Source: Acinetobacter sp. ANC 4470
GTDB lineage: Bacteria; Pseudomonadota; Gammaproteobacteria; Pseudomonadales; Moraxellaceae
Assembly (NCBI RefSeq): GCF_002135335.1
Contig: NZ_NEGC01000004.1
Location: 124,001 to 188,000 of the forward strand
Reading direction: 5' to 3'
DNA: 64,000 nucleotides
Shown here: positions 11,298-19,905 of the stretch, one piece after another
Position numbering within the stretch: the stretch's first letter is position 1
How the letters are laid out: every line of letters begins with the position of its first letter
Made by a program: the position numbers and the translations under genes
Notes under the pieces: model-generated
The model's database searches: none
What the model was told of the DNA's origin: nothing
The model's input: the letters and a program-made list of their open reading frames with translations, nothing else

Positions 11298-11513
11298 ATG
11301 ACTAATCAACAAAGTGATCAACATCGGCAACAAGAGAGTGATCAAGAGCGCCAAAACAAACAGCAAGATCAACAATATCATCAAAACAAACAGGATCAGC
11401 AACAAAAGCAAGATCATCAACAACATCAACACTATAAGCCAGATCAACAGCGCCAACAAAATCAGAAGGATCGAGAAGATATACAACGGCAAAAAGATCA
11501 ACAGAATCAGTAA
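11298..11513 (+). CDS. Small glutamine-rich disordered protein A
   Basis: A 71-residue, extremely hydrophilic protein made almost only of Gln, Asp, Lys, Asn, His and Arg (it opens MTNQQSDQHRQQESDQ). It has no glycine, no cysteine and no hydrophobic core, so it should be intrinsically disordered. The ATG at 11298 is preceded by GGATGGATTTAGC. A bidirectional terminator follows. A second small protein with the same opening pattern (MANQQNQ) and the same GGATGG ribosome site lies convergently at 11747-11929. The composition recalls hydrophilin or desiccation-stress proteins, but typical hydrophilins are glycine-rich. The function is unknown. Confidence 0.65.
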   Translation: MTNQQSDQHRQQESDQERQNKQQDQQYHQNKQDQQQKQDHQQHQHYKPDQQRQQNQKDREDIQRQKDQQNQ

Positions 11514-11530
11514 AATGCTCATAAATATAA

Positions 11531-11564
11531 AAAAAAGCCCCAATATATTATTGAGGCTTTTTTT
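11531..11564. terminator. Bidirectional terminator
   Basis: A-run, AAAAAAGCCCCAAT, short loop, ATTGAGGCTTTTTT: a hairpin with T-runs on both strands, 18 bases after the stop of the glutamine-rich protein A gene. Confidence 0.75.
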
Positions 11565-11701
11565 ATACATCTTTAAGTCTAATTCTTGTAGCAGCAAGCA
11601 TCCTATACTCATAATTATAATGATTTTTTTATTTAAGGAATATCCTGCTTCTCATTGGTATAACCATATAAAAATTATCCATAAAGGAATAGACCAGAAA
11701 T

Positions 11702-11733
11702 AAAAACCTCAAACTGCGTGTTTGGGGTTTTTA
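11702..11733. terminator. Bidirectional terminator
   Basis: AAAAACCTCAAAC, loop TGCGT, GTTTGGGGTTTTT. It lies just past the stop of the leftward glutamine-rich protein B gene and serves it. Confidence 0.75.
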
Positions 11734-11746
11734 TTTCTACCAAAGA

Positions 11747-11929
11747 TTACCTCTGTTGTTTCTGTGGGTTTTCAGATGGTTCGTCGGGTTGCTTTTGTGG
11801 GTTTTCGGGTTGTTCATTTGATTGTTTTCTAGGGTCTGTTTGCTGCTGTGGATTTTTTGGATCATTTTGACGATTTGGCTGGTGTGGCTGACTAGACTCT
11901 TGATTTGGTTGGTTCTGTTGATTAGCCAT
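11747..11929 (-). CDS. Small glutamine/proline-rich disordered protein B
   Basis: A 60-residue protein rich in Gln, Pro, Asn and Glu, opening MANQQNQPNQESSQPHQP and closing with a repeated unit ENPQKQ (residues about 47-60 hold PENPQKQPDEPSENPQKQ). It has no hydrophobic residues to speak of and should be disordered. The start at 11929 is preferred over an upstream ATG because GGATGG sits at ribosome-site distance, exactly as in protein A. Proteins A and B look like diverged paralogues arranged convergently, each with its own terminator. The function is not known. Confidence 0.65.
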   Translation of the reverse strand: MANQQNQPNQESSQPHQPNRQNDPKNPQQQTDPRKQSNEQPENPQKQPDEPSENPQKQQR

Positions 11930-12114
11930 TTTAGTTTCCATCCTATAGTTTTGGAATACGTTGCTTTGGTAGCAACCTTATCAAGCTACTCTTTAAATCT
12001 GGTGATACCCTACTATGTATGTATCAACATGCGTTAATGTAAGTGGAATAAATATAGCTGGCTGTTTCTTAATAGAACTATTTAAACCATGTTAACAATT
12101 ATTACCGAAAGCTC

Positions 12115-12351
12115 TTAGTCAACGAGTTCCATTTTTGGCCAAATGTTACTTAATCTTTCGACATCAATTGCGTAGCCATCTGCTTTTTCTACCATGCTTC
12201 GATATTCAGCTGTGCACGCTTCGAGTAATTCACTGTTAGTCATGGTGTAACTCAAACAATGGGGCTTCGGACAAACGTTTGTTGGCCTCACTGAGTTGCT
12301 TTGACAACCCATTATTAGCCAGCTCAGCACTACGAGCGGCAGCATTCGCAT
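12115..12351 (-). CDS. Rz1-like spanin lipoprotein of a prophage remnant
   Basis: A 78-residue lipoprotein with a short signal peptide and lipobox I-M-G-C (MRMLPLVVLSWLIMGCQSN), followed by a small soluble part ending DVERLSNIWPKMELVD. This is the layout of phage outer-membrane spanins (Rz1), which connect to an inner-membrane partner and break the outer membrane at lysis. The start codon lies two bases after the stop of an upstream degenerate frame, as expected for an Rz/Rz1-type pair. No other phage genes are nearby, so this is a stranded lysis cassette. The assignment rests on layout rather than a strong motif. Confidence 0.5.
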   Translation of the reverse strand: MRMLPLVVLSWLIMGCQSNSVRPTNVCPKPHCLSYTMTNSELLEACTAEYRSMVEKADGYAIDVERLSNIWPKMELVD

Positions 12352-12353
12352 GC

Positions 12354-12572
12354 TTATATTTTTTTAATCGCATTTTGCTCTATCTCTATGTATTTATCTG
12401 ACCAAACTTTTTCGATGGTGGCTTTCTCTTTTGTCGCTTGAGAAATTGTATCCTCATAAGGCTTAATGGCTTTTTCCACGCGTGCATCACATGCAATTTC
12501 TACATCTTGAAGCTTTCCCGCTTAAATGGTTTGTGTACACAAGCTGACCGAAGCAGTTAGATGCTTAACGGA
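12354..12572 (-). pseudogene. Degenerate lysis-cassette partner upstream of the spanin
   Basis: Reading leftward, a frame runs HLTASVSLCTQTI, meets an in-frame TAA (12522-12524), and continues AGKLQDVEIACDARVEKAI to a stop two bases before the spanin start. No ATG begins this frame; a TGA precedes it closely. It looks like a small secreted or lipoprotein phage gene broken by a stop and by loss of its start. The partner role is inferred from spacing. Confidence 0.45.
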
Positions 12573-12604
12573 TCATTCATAGGCCACTCCCTATTCTAGG
12601 CAAT

Positions 12605-12630
12605 AAAAAAGCACCTACGGGTGCTTTTTT
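12605..12630. terminator. Bidirectional terminator between gltS and the phage remnant
   Basis: AAAAAAGCACC, TACG loop, GGTGCTTTTTT. It lies 27 bases downstream of the leftward gltS stop codon. Confidence 0.8.
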
Positions 12631-12656
12631 ATTTTTTGAAATATCAACCAAGCAAA

Positions 12657-13880
12657 TTAACTCAAGATGCCAATTGAAAATTGGATCACAAATGCATTCA
12701 CAATATCTACAAAGAATGCACCAGTCAGCGGCACAATTAAAAAGGCTTTATGTGATGGGCCATAAGTATTGGTTACCGCTTGAATATTAGCAATTGCAGT
12801 TGGGGTTGCACCTAAATTCACACCACATTGACCTGCACACAGTACCGCAGCATCATAATTTTTGCCCATAATACGAAAGGTCACAAAGTACAAATAGAGT
12901 GCCAAGAAAAGTGTCTGAACAATAAGAATGATAATCAAGGGCCCTGCCAAGTCTGCCAATAACCATAACTGTAATGACATTAAAGCCATGGACAAAAACA
13001 GTCCCAATGATGCATTACCAAATACATCTATACAGCGCTCAAATACTTGAACTTTCAAACCATGTTCTAAAATATTTCGCAAGATAACACCGCACATGAG
13101 CGCCCAAACAAAAGTTGGAAGTTCAAACCATTGTCCTTTGGCAATAGCTGTCATGAAATAAGCGAAACTAATGCAGATGGCAAACATCCCCATAGTTTTA
13201 ACCGCATCATCTGCAGTAATTAAACGGGTCTTTTCAGGATACTCAAATGGTGCTGTTTCCGCTGCTGGTGGTGCTTCATTTCGACCTGTTGATGGTAAAA
13301 TTTCTTCAGCCAATTTAAAACGACGAATGAGAAATTTTGCAACCGGCCCACCCATCATGCCACCAATGACTAAACCAAATGTAGCGCTTGCCATACCTAA
13401 GACAATTGCGCCTTTTATTCCATGATCTTGTTCAAAAACAGTACCCCACGCACCCGCAGTACCATGCCCGCCAGTTAACGTCACTGAACCAGTAATTAAA
13501 CCAATTAAAGGATCTAAACCCAGCATTTTAGCAAGGCTAATACCCACTGCATTTTGCAGTAGTACAAAGACGATGACACATGCCAAAAATAGCACAAGTG
13601 CTTTTCCACCCTCTTTAAGTTTAATCAAACTCGCACTCAAACCAACTGAGGTAAAAAACATCAACATAAAAATTTGTTGAATATTCGCGTCGAAGTTAAC
13701 CGTAATATTAAAACTTTTAAATAAGAAATATGTGATCACTGCCGCCACTAACCCGCCTGCGACAGGTTCTGGAATATTGTATTTTTTTAAAATACTCACC
13801 TTGTTGACGACTACATACCCGACCAATAGAACAAAAACTGCCACAACTATTGTCAAAAAGGCATCTAATTGATAATTCAT
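12657..13880 (-). CDS. gltS: Sodium/glutamate symporter GltS
   Basis: A 407-residue inner membrane protein of the GltS family (sodium-coupled glutamate uptake), of normal length. Two inverted halves are visible, each with a glycine-rich reentrant loop. The first reads TGSVTLTGGHGTAGAWG near residue 130. The second, AGQCGVNLGATPTAIANIQAV, lies near residues 345-365. About ten hydrophobic helices surround them, with a charged central cytoplasmic loop (about 185-220). Start ATG at 13880 with a GGAT site. It is monocistronic, with a terminator directly after it. Confidence 0.93.
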   Translation of the reverse strand: MNYQLDAFLTIVVAVFVLLVGYVVVNKVSILKKYNIPEPVAGGLVAAVITYFLFKSFNITVNFDANIQQIFMLMFFTSVGLSASLIKLKEGGKALVLFLACVIVFVLLQNAVGISLAKMLGLDPLIGLITGSVTLTGGHGTAGAWGTVFEQDHGIKGAIVLGMASATFGLVIGGMMGGPVAKFLIRRFKLAEEILPSTGRNEAPPAAETAPFEYPEKTRLITADDAVKTMGMFAICISFAYFMTAIAKGQWFELPTFVWALMCGVILRNILEHGLKVQVFERCIDVFGNASLGLFLSMALMSLQLWLLADLAGPLIIILIVQTLFLALYLYFVTFRIMGKNYDAAVLCAGQCGVNLGATPTAIANIQAVTNTYGPSHKAFLIVPLTGAFFVDIVNAFVIQFSIGILS

Positions 13881-14169
13881 GTGATATCCAATGATGCTTA
13901 TTTACTTAATTTTAAACAGAGTCATAACTTATGGACAAGATTTTATTTTTATTCTTGGACTATCTAGACTTTATTTGTACAAATACTATCGTTTATAAAA
14001 TACATACACGTAATGTAGAGAATCAGCAAAAAAAAACTTGGTATGAAAGATTAAAAATATGGAAGATGCCGATGTTTTTTGGTAATGCAAAAAACACCTA
14101 TCTTCACATATCGTAAGAAATCAAAAATATTTGAGCATTTCATTGAAAATATAATTAATAAATAAACAA
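13881..14169. other. Intergenic region upstream of gltS
   Basis: About 290 bases between gltS and a small leftward gene. A 61-codon frame on the plus strand (13931-14116) lacks a ribosome site and family features and is treated as chance. The region probably contains the gltS promoter. Confidence 0.4.
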
Positions 14170-14391
14170 TTAATTAGACTCAATGCCATACACCCAACTT
14201 TTAGCTTGTTTATCCGTGGTTGTTTCACAGATATAGTAATAGTCATCCCAAGAATCTGGATGAAAAATTTCGAGTTTTCGATAGATCACTTTTTTTGACT
14301 TCTCAATACATTCAAAGCTTTCACCTTGATCTTTCACGGCTGATCCGTTGAGAAATCCACCAATACATAAAAACCGCGCCTGTTTTGCCAT
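14170..14391 (-). CDS. Hypothetical small protein
   Basis: A 73-residue soluble protein beginning MAKQARFLCIGGFLNGSAV, with a tyrosine-rich centre (SWDDYYYICET) and a C-terminus AKSWVYGIESN. No signal peptide or membrane helix is seen and no family is recognised. It looks like a small beta-rich fold. There is no obvious ribosome site. The gene lies 154 bases downstream of the PD-(D/E)XK protein gene in the same direction but is not obviously coupled to it. Confidence 0.5.
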   Translation of the reverse strand: MAKQARFLCIGGFLNGSAVKDQGESFECIEKSKKVIYRKLEIFHPDSWDDYYYICETTTDKQAKSWVYGIESN

Positions 14392-14545
14392 TTATTTACA
14401 TCAACTTTTTAAATCATTTCACAATGTGTGGATTAAACGATTTATTGGTCTAGCTGTAAAGTGTAACAAATGACATACATAAAGGAAATATCGATCAGTT
14501 AAAGTGAGCCTTGGTCTGAAAGATTGGAGTCATGGGCTATACCAA

Positions 14546-15817
14546 TTATTTGGTTTTGGAAATACCAGAATATTCCAAGCTTAATAGTCCATTTAAAATT
14601 TCTAAATCATTAATTCGATCACTAATAAAATTATCTAAAAAACTATTATCTACGCCTAGCAACTTAAAAGTATCTCCAGAAAATTTTCTTAAATTTCCAA
14701 TATCGTGACTAATCCACTCATATTTTATTTTTTTCCAAACTGGTCGTATCTTCCAAGTTGGAAAATTGTTAGTTATTACTTTTAATTGTTCAGAACTCAC
14801 ACCATCTAAAACTATTCCATAATGAAGATCGTTTGTTGCCACTACAAATAAAAAAGTAAGCTTTGAATTTGTTTTACATTTTAAAGCACATCCTATTACA
14901 TTTCTTTTAATTGCTGGATTTTTTGCGCTAGCTTGTTCAAACCACGCCACACAATTTTCTTTAGTGAATAGAATATTTTCATACTCATTAGAAACTATAA
15001 AATTTCCACTATCTATAATTTTTTTCTGAACATTGCTAAATAATTGAAAAAGTAGATAACCACGATATTCGCTACTATTAAATTGTCGTGAAATGAGTTT
15101 TATTGCAGCGAGTTCTTCTGAGTTTAAATTTTCCAACATCATATTAAGCTCCTTACCTCCAGTTATCACCTTATCAGTCAACAATTTCAATAAATTTACA
15201 TATTGACTTATAGCTGAGACCAGATTGTTGCTAAATTGAACTTCAGTTAATACACTCTCAAGCCAATTAATAATATTTTCTGCATAACTTATACAACGTA
15301 AATCCACAAAATGATATTTATCATCTAACACAATTACATATTGATCATTTAGTTTTTTTATTACACCTAAAGAAGATGCGCTAGGCTCGTCGCCATTTAA
15401 TGTTAAATATATAATTAATGGATCTTTTTTTTGCCCAATACAATAATTATAGTATCTATTTAATTGCTTATTTTGATCTTCTGCATAAATTTTATTTTCT
15501 ATGATCATCGCTTTATTTTTATTTTGAATAAGTAAATCAATTTGCCCATGTTCACATCTAAATTCTTTTTTTATAGATACATATTCATCCAACTGAAAAT
15601 CTAAGCCTAAATATTTTATAAAACTTTTCAAAAAGAATGTTTTTTGACCATGTGAACCATTTGGATCTAATAGCTCTTTTAATATTGGAGTATGGGTGAA
15701 AACCTCACTACTACTAATTCCAGCAATTTTTAATAAATTAAAATAATCACCATGACTTTTATTCTTATAAATTATTTCTATAGTCTGCTTAATCAAATTA
15801 TCTACATGTTTTTCCAT
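14546..15817 (-). CDS. PD-(D/E)XK nuclease superfamily protein
   Basis: A 423-residue protein of the PDDEXK_4-type nuclease family. The N-terminal motif SEVFTHTPILKELLDPNGSHG (residues 37-57) supplies an active-site glutamate (Glu38). It is followed by IDLLIQ with Asp94 and MIIENKI with Glu107 and Lys109, giving the D-(E)xK core of a Mg-dependent nuclease. About 300 C-terminal residues of unknown fold follow, possibly for substrate recognition. Start at 15817 has GAGAAG before it. Codon use is very AT-rich compared with acnB next to it. A perfect palindrome separates it from acnB. Members occur singly in genomes and are often suspected of defence roles; no partner gene is seen here. Confidence 0.75.
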   Translation of the reverse strand: MEKHVDNLIKQTIEIIYKNKSHGDYFNLLKIAGISSSEVFTHTPILKELLDPNGSHGQKTFFLKSFIKYLGLDFQLDEYVSIKKEFRCEHGQIDLLIQNKNKAMIIENKIYAEDQNKQLNRYYNYCIGQKKDPLIIYLTLNGDEPSASSLGVIKKLNDQYVIVLDDKYHFVDLRCISYAENIINWLESVLTEVQFSNNLVSAISQYVNLLKLLTDKVITGGKELNMMLENLNSEELAAIKLISRQFNSSEYRGYLLFQLFSNVQKKIIDSGNFIVSNEYENILFTKENCVAWFEQASAKNPAIKRNVIGCALKCKTNSKLTFLFVVATNDLHYGIVLDGVSSEQLKVITNNFPTWKIRPVWKKIKYEWISHDIGNLRKFSGDTFKLLGVDNSFLDNFISDRINDLEILNGLLSLEYSGISKTK

Positions 15818-15830
15818 TTTCTTCTCAAAA

Positions 15831-15858
15831 AATAAGGGCTGATTAATCAGCCCTTATT
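15831..15858. terminator. Perfect palindrome upstream of the nuclease gene
   Basis: A 28-bp perfect inverted repeat with arms AATAAGGGCTGATT and AATCAGCCCTTATT, followed by TTTT. It lies 14 bases upstream of the nuclease start codon, so it could end read-through from acnB or act on nuclease expression. Confidence 0.6.
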
Positions 15859-15914
15859 TTATACCGCTTATTGCTTAATTTCCAAGCAAATCATAGACTT
15901 GCTCTTGCACTAGG

Positions 15915-15938
15915 GAAAAGCCTTTTTGGCTTTTCTTA
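15915..15938 (-). terminator. Terminator after acnB
   Basis: GAAAAGCC, five-base loop, GGCTTTTC, within 40 bases of the acnB stop on the minus strand. Confidence 0.7.
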
Positions 15939-15949
15939 ATCCTAGCTCA

Positions 15950-18589
15950 TTAAGTCAATTGAGCAGCAGCAATTTTCTTCGTATCAACATTCGCAGCAGC
16001 GTCAGTATAGTCGCTCATTTTATCGAAGCTTAAGTATTGATAGATGTCAGCAGACATGCTGTCAATTTGAGCTGCATATTGTTGGTATTCTTCTGGAGTT
16101 GGTAATTTACCAAGTACAGCAGCAACAGATGCAAGTTCAGCAGACGCTAAGTAAACGTTAGCACCTTGACCTAAACGGTTCGGGAAGTTACGAGTAGAAG
16201 TCGATACACAAGTTGTGTTCGGAGCTACACGTGCTTGGTTACCCATACATAATGAACAACCTGGCATTTCAGTACGCGCGCCAGCTTTACCATAAATATT
16301 ATAGAAACCTTCTTCCATCAATTGACGTTCGTCCATACGCGTTGGTGGAGCAATCCACAAACGAGTTGACAATACACCGCCTGGAACTTTTTCTAACAAT
16401 TTACCAGTCGCACGGAAGTGACCGATATTTGTCATACAAGAACCAACGAATACTTCGTCAATTTTAACGCCTTGAACGTCAGAAAGAAGTTTAGCGTCAT
16501 CTGGATCGTTCGGGCAGCAAAGAACTGGTTCTTTAATGTCAGCTAGGTCAATTTCATACACTTTCGTGTATTCAGCATCAGCATCAGCTTTAAGAAGTGA
16601 TGGGTTCGCTAACCATTTTTCCATGTTCTCTACACGACGAGCCATCGTACGCGCATCACCATAACCTTCAGAAATCATCCACTTAAGCATGGTGATGTTT
16701 GAACGAAGGTATTCAGCAACTTTCTCTTCAGAAAGCGTGATAGAACAACCAGCAGCAGAACGTTCAGCAGAAGCATCAGAAAGTTCGAATGCTTGCTCAA
16801 CAGTCAGGTCAGTTTCCATTTCTGTTAAATCGATCTCAAGGATACGACCAGAGAAAATGTTCTTCTTACCTTTCTTCTCTACAGTTAAGTCACCCGCTTG
16901 AATCGCATAGTAAGGAATTGCATGTACAAGGTCACGTAAAGTGATACCAGGCTGCATTTTACCTTTGAACTTAACCAGAATTGATTCAGGCATGTCTAAT
17001 GGCATAACACCAGTTGCAGCAGCAAATGCTACAAGACCAGAACCCGCAGGGAAAGAAATACCAATTGGGAAACGCGTATGTGAGTCACCACCAGTACCAA
17101 CGGTATCAGGCATTAACATACGGTTTAACCAAGAGTGGATAATACCGTCACCTGGACGTAAAGATACACCACCACGGTTCATGATGAAATCAGGAAGCGT
17201 ATGCTGCATTTGTACATCAATTGGCTTTGGATAAGCTGCTGTATGACAGAAAGATTGCATAACGAGGTCTGCAGAGAAACCTAAGCAAGCCAAATCTTTC
17301 AATTCATCACGTGTCATTGGACCAGTCGTATCTTGCGAACCAACAGTCGTCATACGTGGTTCACAGTAAGTACCCGGAAGTACACCTTGACCTTCAGCAA
17401 GACCACAAGCGCGACCAACCATTTTCTGTGCTTGAGTAAAACCTTTGCCAGTAGCAGCAGGTTGTACTGGAACACGGAACAATGTAGAAACTGGAAGACC
17501 TAAAGCTTCACGCGCTTTAGTGGTTAAGCCACGACCAACGATTAAGTTAATACGACCACCCGCACGAACTTCGTCAAGAAGAACAGGCGTTTTCAATTCA
17601 GATTCAGCGATTTGTTCGCCAGCTTTGAATGCAGTTACTTTTGCAGCAGCATGATCAATTTTAAGAACGATTTCGTCGCCCATGTTCATGTTAGCAACAT
17701 CGATTTCGATCGGTAACGCACCCGCATCTTCCATCGTATTGAAGAAGATAGGCGCGATTTTAGAACCTAAGCAGTAACCACCGTCTTTTTTATTCGGAAT
17801 GTGAGCAATGTCGTCACCGAAGAACCAAAGTACAGAATTCGTTGCTGATTTACGACTTGAACCCGTACCAACAACGTCACCGACGTAAGCAACTTGGTTG
17901 CCTTTCGCGATCAATTCTTTAATTTGCTTTAATGGACCAACTTCACCAGGAACTTCTGGATCAATACCATCACGTACGTTTTTCAACATCGCATTTGCAT
18001 GTAATGGAATGTCTGGTCGGCTCCAAGCGTCTTGAGCTGGAGACAAATCATCAGTATTCGTTTCGCCAGTAACTTTGAATACAGTCAGTTTAATTTCTTC
18101 TGGAACGTCAGGACGCGAAGTGAACCATTCAGCATCTGCCCAAGATTGCATAACCGCTTGAGCATTTACATTACCTGCTTTAGCTTTATCTGCTACGTCA
18201 TGGAACGCATCAAATACTAAAAGTGTTTTTTTCAACGCTTCAGCAGCTAATTCAGAAAGTTCAGCATCATCTAGCAATACAACTAAAGGGGCTACGTTAT
18301 AACCACCAAGCATAGTACCTAATAAATAAACTGCACGTTCTTTAGAAATTAAAGGAGAAGTTGCTTCGCCTTTTGCCAAAGCAGCCAAGAAAGCAGCTTT
18401 AACATAAGCAGCTTGGTCAACACCTGCAGGAACACGATTTTCTAGCAAGTCAACTAAAAATGCTTCTTCGCCAGCTGGTGGATTTTTTAATAGTTCAACC
18501 AAGTCAGCTGTTTGAGCATCATCTAGTGGCTTCGGTGGGACTCCGAGTGCGGCACGTTCTTCTACGTGTTGGCGGTAAGCTTCTAGCAC
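15950..18589 (-). CDS. acnB: Aconitate hydratase B
   Basis: An 879-residue AcnB, the TCA-cycle enzyme interconverting citrate and isocitrate through a [4Fe-4S] cluster. Domain order is that of AcnB: an N-terminal helical HEAT-like domain (about 1-160), the swivel domain, then the three catalytic aconitase domains. Cluster cysteines appear in FVGSCMTNIGHFRATG and in GCSLCMGNQARV. The start is a GTG at 18589, giving (M)LEAYRQHVEERAA as in E. coli AcnB, with GAGGA eight bases upstream. Bacterial AcnB often also binds RNA when the cluster is lost; that is family knowledge. It is monocistronic with its own terminator. Confidence 0.96.
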   Translation of the reverse strand: MLEAYRQHVEERAALGVPPKPLDDAQTADLVELLKNPPAGEEAFLVDLLENRVPAGVDQAAYVKAAFLAALAKGEATSPLISKERAVYLLGTMLGGYNVAPLVVLLDDAELSELAAEALKKTLLVFDAFHDVADKAKAGNVNAQAVMQSWADAEWFTSRPDVPEEIKLTVFKVTGETNTDDLSPAQDAWSRPDIPLHANAMLKNVRDGIDPEVPGEVGPLKQIKELIAKGNQVAYVGDVVGTGSSRKSATNSVLWFFGDDIAHIPNKKDGGYCLGSKIAPIFFNTMEDAGALPIEIDVANMNMGDEIVLKIDHAAAKVTAFKAGEQIAESELKTPVLLDEVRAGGRINLIVGRGLTTKAREALGLPVSTLFRVPVQPAATGKGFTQAQKMVGRACGLAEGQGVLPGTYCEPRMTTVGSQDTTGPMTRDELKDLACLGFSADLVMQSFCHTAAYPKPIDVQMQHTLPDFIMNRGGVSLRPGDGIIHSWLNRMLMPDTVGTGGDSHTRFPIGISFPAGSGLVAFAAATGVMPLDMPESILVKFKGKMQPGITLRDLVHAIPYYAIQAGDLTVEKKGKKNIFSGRILEIDLTEMETDLTVEQAFELSDASAERSAAGCSITLSEEKVAEYLRSNITMLKWMISEGYGDARTMARRVENMEKWLANPSLLKADADAEYTKVYEIDLADIKEPVLCCPNDPDDAKLLSDVQGVKIDEVFVGSCMTNIGHFRATGKLLEKVPGGVLSTRLWIAPPTRMDERQLMEEGFYNIYGKAGARTEMPGCSLCMGNQARVAPNTTCVSTSTRNFPNRLGQGANVYLASAELASVAAVLGKLPTPEEYQQYAAQIDSMSADIYQYLSFDKMSDYTDAAANVDTKKIAAAQLT

Positions 18590-18834
18590 GGTGTTATTCC
18601 TCTTTTTTAAAAAACTACTTATGAATTCCAGCTTCTTCTAAGCTTCACAAGTAATATGGACAACTAAATTTTACTAAAAATCTAGTTAAAAGTTAATGCA
18701 GTAGCGGTGTTTCTTCGTGATGCTCATTATTTTGTAGCTAAATGGTGCCTCTTTTGATTAATTAACAATCAAATCAGCTCTAATTTACACCTTTAATCGT
18801 GGCAACAATTAACTTTTGACTAAAATTCATACAT

Positions 18835-18862
18835 AAAAAGGCAACCTAATGTTGCCCTTTTT
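18835..18862. terminator. Bidirectional terminator
   Basis: AAAAAGGCAAC, CTAAT loop, GTTGCCCTTTTT, just after the stop of the leftward 103-codon gene. The remainder of 18590-18834 is acnB upstream region with no gene seen. Confidence 0.8.
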
Positions 18863-18884
18863 CTAAAAAGAAAAATATTCAACC

Positions 18885-19196
18885 TTAGTGTACTGTCGTT
18901 GCATGAATATATTCACGTAAACTTTCTCGACAGCCCTCAAATTTAATCTGAATTTTATCTTCATGCAGCATAGCATGCTCTGCGCTGGCAAATGAAATAT
19001 GAACTTGATAAAGCTTCGCTTCTTGATCAATTATATGTTGAATATAAACTTTGTCACCTAAACTAAGCACATAGTGATTTCCGCTAATTATTGCAACGCC
19101 CTGTTCATCTTCTAAGAGCAAGTCTGCATGATGTAGATAACCCACAACGTCCATAAGGTACTCTTTAATTTTGTTGTTGTTAATTTCATTATTCAC
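18885..19196 (-). CDS. Hypothetical protein
   Basis: A protein of up to 103 residues without signal peptide or membrane helix. It contains a beta-rich stretch (LEDEQGVAIISGNHYVLSLGDKVYI is split around residue 40) and ends SLREYIHATTVH. The first codon is a GTG without a ribosome site. An ATG at residue 15 (MDVVGYLHHADL) after AAAGAG may be the true start. No family is recognised. A terminator follows directly, which supports a real transcription unit. Confidence 0.5.
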   Translation of the reverse strand: MNNEINNNKIKEYLMDVVGYLHHADLLLEDEQGVAIISGNHYVLSLGDKVYIQHIIDQEAKLYQVHISFASAEHAMLHEDKIQIKFEGCRESLREYIHATTVH

Positions 19197-19300
19197 TATT
19201 CAGATATGCTTTTCTATATTTATGATTAGCTTAAATGTGACAATTTATTCTTTTATTAAGCTTAGGCTATTTTAAGGAATTTAAATACTTATTCGATAAA

Positions 19301-19320
19301 AAAACCGTTCCTTAGAACGG
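19301..19320 (-). terminator. Terminator overlapping the lipoprotein stop
   Basis: CCGTTC, four-base loop, GAACGG, followed by a long T-run on the minus strand. The hairpin overlaps the last codons of the lipoprotein gene. Confidence 0.7.
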
Positions 19321-19671
19321 CTTGTAATTGGGTAGTTTGTCATGCGGGGTTGCAATACATTTTTCTGTAATTTTTTGCTTAAATTGAGTACGGCTAGCTT
19401 CTGGATCCGCACTAATTTCAGCGAGTGGAAACGCATAGACTTGTTCGATAATATCTAAGACGAATGTTTTTGTCGTTGCATCTTCAATTTTATTCGCATG
19501 TGCTAGTGCCGCTTTCTTGTCAATTGCATTTTGACGGTCAAACATAATCGTATTTGCAGCATTACCGACACTGGTACAATACCCTTTCCACTGCTCTTCA
19601 AGTGTTAGTGGCTTTTTTTCAGCGCATCCCACTAAAGCAACCAATGCAATTAAAGTGAATAATTTATTCAT
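19312..19671 (-). CDS. Small lipoprotein
   Basis: A 119-residue lipoprotein: MNKLFTLIALVALVGCAEKK is a classic signal peptide with lipobox A-L-V-G-C. The mature part is helical and charged and ends TPHDKLPNYKPF, with a second cysteine near the C-terminus. The start at 19671 is chosen over upstream codons because GGAG precedes it by seven bases and the signal peptide begins there. Family not recognised. It should be anchored in the outer or inner membrane facing the periplasm. Confidence 0.75.
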   Translation of the reverse strand: MNKLFTLIALVALVGCAEKKPLTLEEQWKGYCTSVGNAANTIMFDRQNAIDKKAALAHANKIEDATTKTFVLDIIEQVYAFPLAEISADPEASRTQFKQKITEKCIATPHDKLPNYKPF

Positions 19672-19782
19672 GAACATTCTCCTATTCTTCATATCATAAT
19701 CAAAGTTCATAAAAATACGAAATTACTCAGCCTTTATATAAGAAAAAACTTCAGTTTAAGCTTAAATTAAAGGCATAAAAAA

Positions 19783-19806
19783 AGCCTAATCTATGTAGAT
19801 TAGGCT
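19783..19806 (-). terminator. Terminator after the initiator tRNA
   Basis: Arms AGCCTAATCTA and TAGATTAGGCT, followed on the minus strand by a T-run, 22 bases past the tRNA 3' end. Confidence 0.75.
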
Positions 19807-19828
19807 ATAAACTTTAAATTTTTCTCGT

Positions 19829-19905
<77 letters not shown>

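Noticed and set aside
11277-11612. 111-codon leucine/isoleucine-rich frame antisense to the glutamine-rich protein A gene
   Set aside because: It is the complement of CAA/CAG-rich codons and looks like a membrane protein only for that reason; the sense gene has ribosome site and terminator.
13931-14116. 61-codon frame upstream of gltS
   Set aside because: No ribosome site and no homology signal by eye.
14170-15817. A two-gene defence island made of the PD-(D/E)XK protein and the small 73-residue protein
   Set aside because: The genes are 154 bases apart without coupling, and the small protein shows no toxin, antitoxin or methylase features. Only the nuclease alone is kept as a candidate.
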